64,000 bases of DNA from F-183 sp964627455 (GCA_964627455.1 CAZVKC010000006.1:62001-126000), one strand, 5' to 3'; positions 55,632 through 64,000 are shown, numbered from the stretch's first letter. Program-made: numbers and translations. Notes: generated by a model not told the origin, from the sequence alone.

Positions 55632-56999
55632 ATGAAACATGCGGTGATCGTAGGCGGCGGCATCTCAGGACTCGCCGCCGCTTACGAACTCGAAAAGTCT
55701 GGCACACCTTATACGCTGATCGAACGCGACACGCGGCTCGGCGGCGTCATCCTTACGCATCAGGTGGAAGGATGCACGCTCGAGGCGGGTCCCGATAGCT
55801 TCATTTCGCAGAAGCCGGCAGCGTTACAACTCATCAAGGAACTCGGCATGGGCGACGAGGTGATCGGTTCCAACGATCATCTGCGTGTGACGTTCGTGCG
55901 CCGTAAGGGACGCCTCGTGCCGCTGCCCGAAGGGATGATGATGATGATCCCGACGCGCGTGCTGCCGATGGCGAAGAGTCCGCTGCTGAGTTGGGGAACC
56001 AAGATCCGCATGGGGCTCGAGTACTTCCGCAAGCCCGCCGATCATGGCGATCGCAGCGTCGCCGATTTTATCCGCGATCATTATGGACAGGAGACCGTCG
56101 ACTATCTCGCCGAGCCGCTGCTGGCGGGCGTTTTTGGCGGGGATCCTGGCGCGCTGAGCGTGTTGTCGACCCTGCCCCGCTTCGTCGAGATGGAGAAGAA
56201 GTACGGCAGCCTCACCAAAGCCGCGCTGGCAATGAAGGCGCCTCCGGCGCAGCCCGGCGCGACGCTCTTCCGAACGCTGAAGCGCGGGTTGTCGACCCTG
56301 GTTGACGCGCTACAACCTCGCAAGGGGACCGTGCTGTTGGGATCCCCGGTTGAGGCCGTGGAACGGTTGACGGACGGAAGCTTTCGCGTGCGCCGCAATG
56401 GCGATTGGATGGAAGCGTCCAACGTGATCTTCGCCGGACAGTCGTATGTTGCGGCATCGTTGATGGAAGGCTTCGCGCCGGATGCCGCGGCGTTGCTGCG
56501 GCAGACCGGATACGCGTCATCCGCAACGGTGACGATCGGCTATCGCAAGAGCGAACTGGGCCGTGAGCTGAAGGGCTTCGGAATCCTGGTGCCTGGCGTC
56601 GAACGCAAGCGCATGCGCGCCTGTACGTTCGTTGCCAACAAGTTCTCGTATCGCGTCGCCGATGGCTACGAGGTGATTCGCTGCTTCCTCGGCGGCGCGG
56701 CGGATGAGGGCGTGCTCGAAGAGAGCGACGACCGGATCCTCGCGATCGTGCGTGACGAGCTGCGTGAGTTGGTCGGCGTCGATGCGGATCCTGCGTTCTA
56801 TCGCGTGCAGCGCTGGCGCAAGTCGATGGCGCAGTACACGGTGGGTCACAACAAGCGCGTCGCGCAGGTGAAGGAGATCCTCGCGGCGAAGGTCCCCGGG
56901 CTGTATCTCGCGGGCAATGGTTACCAGGGCATCGGGATCCCCGACTGCATCGAGATGGGCCGCGCCGCCGGCAAGGCCGCTTCCGCCGCGACCAGTTAG
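55632..56999 (+). CDS. hemY: protoporphyrinogen/coproporphyrinogen oxidase, HemY type
   Basis: 455 aa FAD enzyme of the oxygen-dependent HemY/HemG-PPO family. The N-terminal dinucleotide motif is VIVGGGISGLAAAYEL, followed by LEAGPDSFISQKP, and the C-terminal FAD motif is GLYLAGNGYQGIGIPDCI. It oxidises protoporphyrinogen or coproporphyrinogen late in heme synthesis. It pairs with hemE; a ferrochelatase gene is not in the window. Its stop overlaps the convergent HlyD-like gene by 4 bp. Confidence 0.93.
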   Translation: MKHAVIVGGGISGLAAAYELEKSGTPYTLIERDTRLGGVILTHQVEGCTLEAGPDSFISQKPAALQLIKELGMGDEVIGSNDHLRVTFVRRKGRLVPLPEGMMMMIPTRVLPMAKSPLLSWGTKIRMGLEYFRKPADHGDRSVADFIRDHYGQETVDYLAEPLLAGVFGGDPGALSVLSTLPRFVEMEKKYGSLTKAALAMKAPPAQPGATLFRTLKRGLSTLVDALQPRKGTVLLGSPVEAVERLTDGSFRVRRNGDWMEASNVIFAGQSYVAASLMEGFAPDAAALLRQTGYASSATVTIGYRKSELGRELKGFGILVPGVERKRMRACTFVANKFSYRVADGYEVIRCFLGGAADEGVLEESDDRILAIVRDELRELVGVDADPAFYRVQRWRKSMAQYTVGHNKRVAQVKEILAAKVPGLYLAGNGYQGIGIPDCIEMGRAAGKAASAATS

Positions 57000-58015
57000 G
57001 ATCTCGGATCGATGTACGCGTCGACGCGCAAGCCGACGGGCAACGACACACCGGCTTCGAGTTCAATCAACGTCTCCAGCACCTTCTGATCATTCTTCTC
57101 TCCGGGCTCGTCGGTGCGGATATTCTTGCGCCCCAGCACGCGTCCGATGCGCACGACGCGCGCCTGAAACTTGCGTTCTCCAAACGCGTCCGCGCGGACC
57201 CACGCATTCTGCCCCACCTTCACACGCGCGACATCGGTCTCATCGACATCCACGCGAACCCGCAGCCTCGAACAATCTCCCATCGTCACCACGGGCTGAT
57301 TCGATAGCGCCGTGATCGCCTCGCCCGCCTTCATCTTCTGGCGCAGCACCGTGCCGTCCACAGGCGCCGTGATGTACGTCTTCGCCAGCATCGCACGAGC
57401 CTCTTCGAGTTGCGCCTTGGCCCGGTCGAGTTCCGCGATCGCACGCCGCAGGTCTTCGGGACGCGTCTCGTCGCGCACCAGTCTCGAACGCTCGCGGGCG
57501 GCCGCCGAACGCGCCTTCGCGACTTCGTACTCGCGCTCCGCCGCTTCGAACTCCATCCGCGAAATCAGCTCACCGTGAAACAGCCGCGACTTCCGTTCGC
57601 GTTCGGCCTGCGCATTGGCGAGGATCGCATCGGCTTCACGCAGCACCGCCTCGGCCTCGAAGCGCTGCTCGATGCGCGATCCGTTGTTGAGACGTTCCAC
57701 CGCGGCGTCGCGTTCGCGCACGGTTGCTTCGGCCAAAGCGACACGCGCCTGATAGTCGCCGTTTTCGAGGATCGCCAGCGTCTCGCCTTTGCGCACGCGC
57801 TGCCCTTCTTCCACCAGCACCGACCGGATGCGCCCGTAGAGGTCCGCACCCACTTGAATCTCTTCCGACAGCGGCTCAATCCGTCCCGCGCCGGCGATTA
57901 ACCGCGGCTCCTCTGGCGTGGATCCGACCGATGCTTCGACGGGTCCCCCGCGAAAGGCCGAGGCAGCCAATGCCAATACGACTACAACTGCAATGAACAG
58001 GTTCCTTCGTGTCAT
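56996..58015 (-). CDS. HlyD-type periplasmic adaptor (DevB-like) of ABC exporter
   Basis: 339 aa. One N-terminal membrane anchor (FIAVVVVLALAASAF), then a biotinyl-lipoyl half motif (GRIRSVLVEEGQRVRKGETLA), a long Arg/Glu/Ala coiled-coil hairpin at about residues 95-205, the second lipoyl half (AKTYITAPVDGTVLRQKMKAG) and a beta-barrel domain. This is the membrane-fusion protein that links an inner-membrane ABC pump to an outer-membrane channel. It is encoded with the DevA- and DevC-like genes immediately upstream on the same strand, giving the order C-A-B. Confidence 0.9.
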   Translation of the reverse strand: MTRRNLFIAVVVVLALAASAFRGGPVEASVGSTPEEPRLIAGAGRIEPLSEEIQVGADLYGRIRSVLVEEGQRVRKGETLAILENGDYQARVALAEATVRERDAAVERLNNGSRIEQRFEAEAVLREADAILANAQAERERKSRLFHGELISRMEFEAAEREYEVAKARSAAARERSRLVRDETRPEDLRRAIAELDRAKAQLEEARAMLAKTYITAPVDGTVLRQKMKAGEAITALSNQPVVTMGDCSRLRVRVDVDETDVARVKVGQNAWVRADAFGERKFQARVVRIGRVLGRKNIRTDEPGEKNDQKVLETLIELEAGVSLPVGLRVDAYIDPRS

Positions 58016-58040
58016 GGCGCAAAACTCCTTCGTATGAAAC

Positions 58041-58733
58041 TCAACCAACCACCGGCGATGCGAGACCATCGGCAACCTCAATGCGCCGGTCCGCAAACGG
58101 CAGGATCCGCGAATCGTGCGTCACCACAACGACCGCGCGGCTGCGCTGTTTCGCCAGCCCGTGCAGGATCTCCATTACCGTTCGTCCGCTCGTCGAATCG
58201 AGCGCCGCCGTGGGCTCATCGGCCAGCAGAATCGGCGGATCCCCGGCCAGCGCCCGTGCAATCGCCACACGTTGCTTCTGCCCGCCGCTGAGATCACTTG
58301 GATACGCATCGCGCTTGCTCGTGAGTCCGACACTCTCGAGCAGATCCCGCGTCTGCGCCTCGCGCTTCGCACGCGGCAAGCTGCGATCCCGCAGGCCCAG
58401 CGCGAGTTCGACGTTTTCCGACGCAGTGAGCGCGGGAAACAGATTGAATCCCTGAAAGACGAACCCGAAGTTATCGCGGCGAATCGACGGCAACTCGTGT
58501 TCGGCCATACCCACGATCTCGGTCCCGCGGATGCGGACGGATCCGGCAGTCGCGCCGAGAATCGCGCCCATGATCGAGAGCAGTGTCGTCTTGCCGCTCC
58601 CCGACGGACCCGACAACATCAACACCTCGCCCGCATGCACGTCGAGGTCGACGCCTCGCAGCGCGTGCACCGCGCCGCTTCCCTCCCCGTAGCTCTTTAC
58701 CAGATCGCGTATCTCAACCAGTGGTGTTGTCAT
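58041..58733 (-). CDS. ABC exporter ATP-binding protein (DevA/LolD/MacB type)
   Basis: 230 aa. Walker A SGPSGSGKTTLLS, signature LSGGQKQRVAIARAL and Walker B ILLADEPTAALD are intact, as is the switch His (VVVVTHDSR). The closest family pattern is the DevA/LolD group that powers lipid or glycolipid export instead of import. It is 6 bp downstream of the permease gene and 25 bp upstream of the adaptor gene. Confidence 0.93.
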   Translation of the reverse strand: MTTPLVEIRDLVKSYGEGSGAVHALRGVDLDVHAGEVLMLSGPSGSGKTTLLSIMGAILGATAGSVRIRGTEIVGMAEHELPSIRRDNFGFVFQGFNLFPALTASENVELALGLRDRSLPRAKREAQTRDLLESVGLTSKRDAYPSDLSGGQKQRVAIARALAGDPPILLADEPTAALDSTSGRTVMEILHGLAKQRSRAVVVVTHDSRILPFADRRIEVADGLASPVVG

Positions 58734-58739
58734 GAAAAC

Positions 58740-60019
58740 TCATCCTTTGAAAACCAGTGCCGGATCAATCGAAGTCGCCTTGCGGATCGACAGGATCGAC
58801 GCGCCGGCGCACATCGCGAGTGCAAGTGCGAACATCCCCGCCGCCATTTCGCCCGGCAGCAGAATCGCCGCATTGCCCTGCTCGCTGCGATGTGACACAT
58901 AGGCGCCGGCGGCCAGCGCGATCGCGTATCCAATGGCGCCACTCACCAGAGCCTGCTGCAGAATCACCGTGTACAAATACCGGTTGCTCGCGCCCATCGC
59001 CTTGAGCGTGCCGAACTCGCGGATGTGGTCGACGGTCGCGGCATAGATCGTCTGCGCCACCACCACCATGCCGACGAGCAAGCCGAGGAACGCACCGATG
59101 AGCGTCGTGATCCCCGCGCCGGTGCGAATGATCCAGTAATAACGGGTCTTCGCCAGCATCTCGGCGTTGGTCCAGACGTCCACGCCCGGAACGGCGCGGC
59201 GCAGACGCTCCTGCAGTGCCGCGACATTCGCGCCGCGATTCGCACGCACCAGCAGGAACGTTGCTTCCCGCGGACCCACGCGTGAATACTTCCACGCATT
59301 GGCGAGCGAGGTAAACACATACGGCGACGTGGTGAACGAACGAATGCCCCGCGTGAATCCAGCGACACGCGCGCGCCTTCCATTCAGCTCGAAGCTCTCG
59401 CCGATGTGCGTAACGCCGAGTTTGTCTTTATACAATTCATCGACGAACACCGTGTCTTCATCGCGCAGCGCATGCACGGATCCCGCCGTGATGTTCCANN
59501 NNNNNNNNNNNNNNNNNNNNNNNNNNNNNNNNNNNNNNNNNNNNNNNNNNNNNNNNNNNNNNNNNNNNNNNNNNNNNNNNNNNNNNNNNNNNNNNNNNCG
59601 AACACCGTGTCTTCATCGCGCAGCGCATGCACGGATCCCGCCGTGATGTTCCAGGGACCGCCCATGCCGCCTTCGAGATCGAAGCCTGCGACTTGAATCT
59701 GCTCGTGCGAACCGTTCGGCAACTTCCACGGATTGAACTGCAGAATGAACTTGTCGATGCGATCGACGCCTTCGATGCCCAGCGCCTGAAAGCGGCGCTG
59801 TTCCGGAATCGCAGGCGCGGCGTTGACGTGCGGGATGCCCTTGCCCGAGATCCACAAGTCCGCGCCGCTGTGCGCGATGATGTTGCCGCTCGTATCGAGG
59901 AACCCGAGAAAGAGTCCACCCTGCACGAGAATCAACACCAGCGAAAAGACGATGCCGCTGAGCGTCACCGCCAGCCGGGTCCGGTCATGCGCCAGGTTCT
60001 TGATTGCCAGGTTCGCCAT
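58740..60019 (-). CDS. DevC-like ABC exporter permease (split by a false assembly gap)
   Basis: FtsX/MacB-type permease. N-terminal helix (AVTLSGIVFSLVLILVQGGLFLG in part), a large periplasmic domain, then three C-terminal helices including TTLIGAFLGLLVGMVVVAQTI. The sequence is interrupted by 100 N (59499-59598) flanked by an exact 55-bp duplication. Removing one copy and the gap (155 bp) leaves 1125 bp, a perfect open frame of 374 aa that joins GSVHALRDEDTVF to VDELYKDKLGV. DevC proteins are about 385 aa, so the gene is complete and intact in the real genome. The start is ATG 60019. Confidence 0.9.
59444..59653. repeat. 55-bp exact duplication flanking a 100-N gap (assembly artefact)
   Basis: The 55 bases at 59444-59498 are repeated base for base at 59599-59653, directly either side of the 100 N. 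Collapsing them restores the permease gene. An overlap of exactly 55 bp at two contig ends is what a de Bruijn assembler run with k=55 leaves behind. Confidence 0.95.
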
Positions 60020-60051
60020 GCACACTGCTCAGCGGAGGCGTCGCGAAAAAC

Positions 60052-60074
60052 GGGCCACAAAAAACATCTGGCCC
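60052..60074 (-). other. small hairpin in the exporter/synthase divergent region
   Basis: GGGCCA (60052-60057) and TGGCCC (60069-60074) form a 6-bp stem; read on the minus strand it is followed by GTTTTT. It lies in the 100-bp divergent spacer, in the leader of the exporter transcript. Role uncertain: a weak attenuator or an operator. Confidence 0.35.
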
Positions 60075-60119
60075 ATTCGCTGTCTTGTTCCCGCTAAGCA
60101 GCGCGAAGGTGACTTTCTT

Positions 60120-60758
60120 ATGAACTACGTACTCGCTCGCACAACGGATTCACTCGACCAGGTGTATCGCCTGCGCTATCGCTGCTATCGCCGCAATCAA
60201 TCGATTCCGGAACGAAGCGACGAACGCTTTCCGGATCATTTTGATGCGCTGCCGAATCACTTCAGTTTTATTGCGAATGGCGAGCATACGGAAGCGATGG
60301 CCACGGTTCGCCTGAGCGTGGTGCATCCGGATCGCCCGGGTTGGTCCGATTCGCCCGGCGCGCGCGTGTTCGGCGATCACCCGGCATTCGGCGCCATCCG
60401 CTCTTATGTAGAGGCAAGCCGTCTGTGCTTCGGCCTGCAGGCGCGTCGCGATGTATTTATAGGACTCCTCGGCAACATGGCCGCGCTCGCCGACTTCTAT
60501 CAGGTGGACTGGCTTGTGGCGTGTCCGCGCGTCGAGCACGTGCCCGTGTATGAGAAGCTCTTCGGCTTCGAACCACTCGCCGCGCCCCGCCAGTACTTCG
60601 GGGTCACGTTCGAGACGCAGTTGCTGGGGGTTCGCATGGATCAACTCGCGGAAAACGTGAAGGACCGCAAGATCATGCGACGGGCCTGGCTGAACGCTTT
60701 GGACTATCTGCGGGATGCACTGGCATCTGATCTGCACCATGCGGCGCCTGCTGTATGA
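60120..60758 (+). CDS. FeeM-like N-acyl amino acid synthase / autoinducer-synthase-fold acyltransferase
   Basis: 212 aa of the GNAT-like LuxI/FeeM fold. The N-terminus VYRLRYRCYRRNQSIP matches the (Y/L)RLRYxVY pattern of that fold, followed by ATVRLSVVHPD, YVEASRLCFG (the E-x-S-R motif) and a C-terminal acceptor region (YEKLFGFEPL, YFGVTFETQLL). FeeM enzymes transfer a long-chain acyl group from acyl carrier protein to an amino acid. It may instead belong to the exosortase-associated or PEP-CTERM-linked branch. ATG 60120 is preceded by GAAGG at about 9 nt. It overlaps the AlgE-like gene by 20 bp and is divergent from the DevBCA-like exporter. Confidence 0.65.
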   Translation: MNYVLARTTDSLDQVYRLRYRCYRRNQSIPERSDERFPDHFDALPNHFSFIANGEHTEAMATVRLSVVHPDRPGWSDSPGARVFGDHPAFGAIRSYVEASRLCFGLQARRDVFIGLLGNMAALADFYQVDWLVACPRVEHVPVYEKLFGFEPLAAPRQYFGVTFETQLLGVRMDQLAENVKDRKIMRRAWLNALDYLRDALASDLHHAAPAV

Positions 60759-62094
60759 TCATTTCTTGTACCTTCGACTCTCTCTCTTCATCGTGACGTT
60801 GTTTGTCGCGCCGGCGGCCGAGATACAGGATCCCGGCGCGCAACTCAACGACTGGATCGGCGAGAAAACCGACAAACGCCTGCAACTGCAGTTTGAACTT
60901 CGCCAGCGCGTCGAAGACCGCACCGGGCAGCTCTTCGGCCGCGACCGCGATCTGGCGGCGGACTACATCCGATCCCGCTTCGGCATCATCTACAAGCCTG
61001 CGCCATGGCTCAAAATCGCGGCTCTGGCGCAGGACACGCGGGCGCCGATGTATGGCCTGCCGCCTCCCGGCAACGTGAAGGATCCGCTCGATCTGCAGGA
61101 AGGCTACATCGAGATGTTCTCGCCGTCCAAGCGGGGCCTCGGCTTGAATGTGGGTCGGCAGATGATCAACTACGGGGATACGCGGCTGATCGGATCGCCG
61201 CAGTGGGCCTATACGGCGCGCACCTGGGACACCCTGCGCCTGTACCACGTGTCATCCAAGGCTCGACTGGAAGGCGTGTTCCTCTCGACGATCGTGCCGC
61301 GCGCGGACGGGTTCAACAAGCCGGTGCTGGGGGATCGCATCTGGGGCATGTACAACAGCTTCGGAAACGTCAGCGGAGCAAAGCCCGCGAAGGGCGCTTC
61401 CATCTGGGCTTCGACGGTTGTGGATGCCTACATACTGCGGCATGACCAGAACCGGCCGGGCGGGTTCACGGGTGCAGGTACACTGGGCGTCAATCTCTTC
61501 GGGAACCGCTGGGCGTTCACGTTGCCTCACGGTTTGCGATACACCGCAGAAGGCATCGTGCAAACCGGACACGTCGGGCTACTGCCGCATCGCGCTGCCG
61601 GATTCGCCAATCAATTCGGGTACAAGACCATGATCGGGAAACTGCCTGTCGATTTCGCGAACGAGTACAAGTACGCGTCCGGAACCCAGGCCGGGTCGGG
61701 CCGCAGCGGGACCTTCGACCAGCTGTATCCGGCTGCGCACGACAAGATGGGGCACGTGGATTTGCTGGGCTGGAAAAATGTGCACAACGTGCGATCCACC
61801 ACGACGGTCACGGTGCGCAAGGGCTGGAATTGGATCCTGATGTACAACAATTCCTGGCTCGCGAACCAGACCGACGGCGTGTACACGACCGGAAGCCGGC
61901 TGATTGCGCGTGACCTGACCGGACGCTCGGGCCGGCACATCGGGCAGGAACTCGACCTGTACACAAACTACGTTCTGCGCGGCATGTCGATCGGGGCGGG
62001 AGTCGGCCAGTTCTTCGCTGGAGAGTTCATCAAGCGAACCACGCCCGGCGTCAACTCCCGCCTGATCTACCTTTCGACCGGATACTCGTTCTAG
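60739..62094 (+). CDS. AlgE-like outer-membrane beta-barrel (alginate export family)
   Basis: 451 aa. An N-terminal signal (LRLSLFIVTLFVAPAA) precedes QLQFELRQRVEDRTG, DYIRSRFGIIYKP, KIAALAQDTRAP and the hallmark GLNVGRQMINYGDTRLIG...WAYTARTWDTLRLY of the alginate export family, an 18-stranded barrel. It ends with LIYLSTGYSF, an aromatic outer-membrane signal. It probably forms an anionic-solute channel. The start at 60739 lies within the end of the FeeM-like gene (20-bp overlap), so both are made together. Confidence 0.82.
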   Translation: MRRLLYDHFLYLRLSLFIVTLFVAPAAEIQDPGAQLNDWIGEKTDKRLQLQFELRQRVEDRTGQLFGRDRDLAADYIRSRFGIIYKPAPWLKIAALAQDTRAPMYGLPPPGNVKDPLDLQEGYIEMFSPSKRGLGLNVGRQMINYGDTRLIGSPQWAYTARTWDTLRLYHVSSKARLEGVFLSTIVPRADGFNKPVLGDRIWGMYNSFGNVSGAKPAKGASIWASTVVDAYILRHDQNRPGGFTGAGTLGVNLFGNRWAFTLPHGLRYTAEGIVQTGHVGLLPHRAAGFANQFGYKTMIGKLPVDFANEYKYASGTQAGSGRSGTFDQLYPAAHDKMGHVDLLGWKNVHNVRSTTTVTVRKGWNWILMYNNSWLANQTDGVYTTGSRLIARDLTGRSGRHIGQELDLYTNYVLRGMSIGAGVGQFFAGEFIKRTTPGVNSRLIYLSTGYSF

Positions 62095-62104
62095 CCGACC
62101 CGCG

Positions 62105-62860
62105 TTACACCATCAGGAAGCCGCCATTGACCTCGATCACCTGGCCGTGGATGAAACGGGCCTCGTGGGAGCAGAGGAAGATGATGACATCGGCGGTTTC
62201 AGCGGAGTCGCCAAGGCGGCCAGCGGGCGTGGCCGCACGGACGTTGTTCAGCATCTGCTCAGTCGAAAACTTCTTGTGGAAGTTGGTGTCGATGGTGCCG
62301 GGCGAAACAGCGTTCGCGCGCACACCCTTGGGAGCGAATTCCTTGGCGAGTCCTTTGGTCATGCAGGACAGCGCCGCTTTGGAACTCGCGTACGCAATGG
62401 CGCCGACGCCTCCGCCGTTGCGCGCGGCAACCGACGATACGTTCACGATGTAGCCGGTTCCCCGCTCCACCATCCCGCGCAGGAAATGCTGCGTGATGAG
62501 GAACACGCTGTCGAAGTTGAGCATGAGGACCTTGTTCCACAGCTCTTCGGTGAAGTCGAGAAACGGCGTGCGCTGCACGAGCCATCCGGCGTTGTTGACG
62601 AGGATGTCCACGCGGCGGTCACCGAGCAACTTGAGGAATTCGTGCACGCCTTCGCTGGTGTGGAAGTCGCCGAAGAAGACTTCGCCGTCGGATCCGGCCT
62701 CGCGCACACGCTGCAGCACGGCGTTCGCTTCATCGACCGACGACCGGTAGTGGATGAGCACTCGAGCGCCGCGTTCGGCGAACTTCACCGCGGCTTCCGC
62801 GCCGATGCCGTTGCTCGATCCGGTCACCAGCGCTGTCATGCCTTGAAAGATCTTGTCCAT
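62105..62860 (-). CDS. short-chain dehydrogenase/reductase (FabG-like)
   Basis: 251 aa classical SDR. Cofactor motif TGSSNGIG, NNAG motif (LVNNAGW), catalytic Ser (VNVSSVAA) and YASSK (Tyr/Lys), then SPGTIDTNF. HYRS after the second strand suggests NADPH. The substrate is unknown; a 3-oxoacyl or polyol substrate is plausible. It starts 12 bp after the stop of the DUF7009-like gene on the same strand and converges on the AlgE-like gene. Confidence 0.9.
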   Translation of the reverse strand: MDKIFQGMTALVTGSSNGIGAEAAVKFAERGARVLIHYRSSVDEANAVLQRVREAGSDGEVFFGDFHTSEGVHEFLKLLGDRRVDILVNNAGWLVQRTPFLDFTEELWNKVLMLNFDSVFLITQHFLRGMVERGTGYIVNVSSVAARNGGGVGAIAYASSKAALSCMTKGLAKEFAPKGVRANAVSPGTIDTNFHKKFSTEQMLNNVRAATPAGRLGDSAETADVIIFLCSHEARFIHGQVIEVNGGFLMV

Positions 62861-62872
62861 GTTGTTGGGTTG

Positions 62873-63241
62873 TTAGTCCATTTTGACACCGGCGGACGGG
62901 TTGGGGAACGTGCCCTCATTGACCGCGCCCGTCTGGTGGAGACACGCGTAATCCTTCTCTACGGCGACGTTGGTGACGCCATTGGACCCGTACAGTCCCT
63001 CCTCCTCGCTCGAGTAGGCCCAGCGGGCCACGTCGGCAGCGGGGAGTTCGACCTGGATGCGGCCGCCCTCAACGAGCGCCGCGGATACATCCTTGGCCGC
63101 GGAACTGACCTGGACTTGAGTCTGCAGTTCGCCGGAGAAGAAACGGGTGGATGCCTGGACGGCGGCTCCCTGCGCGAGACTCTGGACTTCAGCCTGCGTC
63201 AGACGGAGACGTATGTTGTTTTCAAAGAGCCTGAGTTTCAT
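62873..63241 (-). CDS. small conserved protein (DUF7009-like)
   Basis: 122 aa. MKLRLFENNIRLRLTQAEV with alternating charged and hydrophobic residues and a VELPAADVARWA segment resembles the DUF7009 group of unknown function. No membrane segment or signal. A TATCAT box on the minus strand (63261-63266) could be its -10. Cotranscribed with the SDR gene. Confidence 0.65.
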   Translation of the reverse strand: MKLRLFENNIRLRLTQAEVQSLAQGAAVQASTRFFSGELQTQVQVSSAAKDVSAALVEGGRIQVELPAADVARWAYSSEEEGLYGSNGVTNVAVEKDYACLHQTGAVNEGTFPNPSAGVKMD

Positions 63242-63291
63242 GAAAAGACGATCTGGGCGAATGATAGCACCTGCACGTTATCCTGATACAT

Positions 63292-64000
63292 ATGCCCTCG
63301 TCGTCGCCCGTTGCCGCGTTTGTCGACGCCAACCGCACCCGACTGCTCGATGAGTTGAAGACCTTTCTGCGCATCCCGAGCATCAGCACGCTTCCCGAAC
63401 ATGCGGGAGACGTCCGGAAAGCCGCGGAATTCGTCGCCGATTCGCTGCGCGCCGCCGGTCTCGAGAACATCGAAATCATCCCCACGGCCAAGCATCCGCT
63501 GGTCTATGCCGACTGGATGCATGCGCCTGGCAAGCCAACGGTCCTCTGCTACGGTCACTACGATGTGCAGCCGCCGGATCCGCTGGAATTGTGGGTGACT
63601 CCGCCTTTCGAACCAACCGAGCGGGACGGCAACCTGTACGCCCGTGGATCCGCGGACGACAAGGGGCAGATGTACATGCACGTGAAGGCCGTCGAAGCCT
63701 TGCGCGCGACCACCGGGACCCTGCCTGTGAACCTGAAGTTCCTCATCGAAGGCGAAGAGGAAATCGGCGGACTTTCGATCGCGAAATACGTCGAGGAAAA
63801 TCCAGAGAAGTTGAAGGCGGATGTCGCGCTAGTCTCCGACACGGCGCTGTACGCCGAGGGGATCCCGACGTTGTGTATCGGGCTGCGCGGTCTCGTATAC
63901 ACCGAGATCGAAGCGACGGGGCCGATGCGCGATCTGCATTCGGGCTTGTACGGCGGCGCGGCGCCGAACGCGGTGTTCGGCCTGGTGGAACTGCTGGGCA
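63292..64000 (+). CDS. M20-family dipeptidase (truncated by window end)
   Basis: First 236 residues of an M20 (carnosinase/CPG2-like) metallopeptidase. LCYGHYDVQPPDP contains the first zinc ligand His and the following catalytic Asp, YARGSADDKGQMY the bridging Asp, and FLIEGEEEIGG the catalytic Glu and a zinc ligand, and MRDLHSGLYGG begins the dimerisation domain. It hydrolyses dipeptides, probably in the cytosol. ATG 63292 has no ribosome site but a TATCCT box at 63279-63284. The remainder lies beyond the window. Confidence 0.92.
   Translation, partial: MPSSSPVAAFVDANRTRLLDELKTFLRIPSISTLPEHAGDVRKAAEFVADSLRAAGLENIEIIPTAKHPLVYADWMHAPGKPTVLCYGHYDVQPPDPLELWVTPPFEPTERDGNLYARGSADDKGQMYMHVKAVEALRATTGTLPVNLKFLIEGEEEIGGLSIAKYVEENPEKLKADVALVSDTALYAEGIPTLCIGLRGLVYTEIEATGPMRDLHSGLYGGAAPNAVFGLVELLG

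Noticed and set aside
58740..60025. Two separate truncated permease genes or a tandem duplication
   Set aside because: The duplicated 55 bp sits exactly at the two edges of the N gap, and merging gives one complete gene. An assembly artefact explains everything.

Overview
The window looks like part of a high-GC Acidobacteriota genome, most likely the Bryobacterales/Solibacteraceae group. The clues are two very long Oar-like TonB-dependent receptors with an N-terminal carboxypeptidase-regulatory domain, several exported Gfo/Idh/MocA oxidoreductases, and many secreted proteins of unknown function. This placement is an inference from gene content. The sequence is a scaffold with five runs of exactly 100 N, which are placeholders of unknown true size. 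No rRNA, tRNA, CRISPR array, transposase or prophage gene was seen.

Layout. 0-8.8 kb: a DUF2339/DUF3999 envelope pair, a HAD phosphatase, a SurA-like periplasmic foldase, a YhaM-like HD nuclease, a BlaI-type repressor, a hot-dog thioesterase, a YkgJ cysteine-cluster protein and a LysM-like protein. 8.8-20.3 kb: a carbohydrate region with two copies of a two-gene exported Gfo/Idh/MocA module, a TonB-dependent receptor, a TIM-barrel isomerase, a double cupin, a BNR sialidase-like protein and a polysaccharide deacetylase. 20.3-27.4 kb: the protocatechuate branch of aromatic catabolism (pcaH, pcaG, pcaB and a pcaD-pcaC fusion on one strand; pobA, a MetE-like methyltransferase and a PcaK-type transporter on the other). 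28.7-32.4 kb: a three-subunit molybdenum hydroxylase with its own MoaD/ThiS-like protein. 32.4-37.1 kb: a surface-glycan or glycolipid operon (GT-C-like membrane protein, methyltransferase, GT2) ending in a secreted protein.

37.3-43.5 kb holds a TPR protein, a secreted lipase, deoC, an ankyrin protein, an unknown secreted protein and an SLT-like protein. A second giant TonB-dependent receptor follows (43.8-47.3 kb). Then comes the core translation operon rimP-nusA-infB-ylxP-rbfA (47.5-53.5 kb), preceded by a -10 box and an intrinsic-terminator-like leader hairpin. It runs into apbE, hemE and hemY. 57-62.1 kb: a DevBCA-type exporter transcribed divergently from a FeeM-like N-acyl amino acid synthase and an AlgE-like outer-membrane barrel. 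This is the best candidate here for an undescribed system, a possible lipo-amino-acid synthesis and export unit. The window closes with an SDR, a DUF7009-like protein and the start of an M20 peptidase.

Non-coding signals of note are several good sigma70-type promoters, two perfect 15-bp inverted repeats (8829-8869 and 14406-14449), -10 boxes that abut start codons (possible leaderless mRNAs), a strong excess of the palindrome GGATCC, and an exact 55-bp duplication flanking the last N gap, which shows that gap is an assembly artefact.
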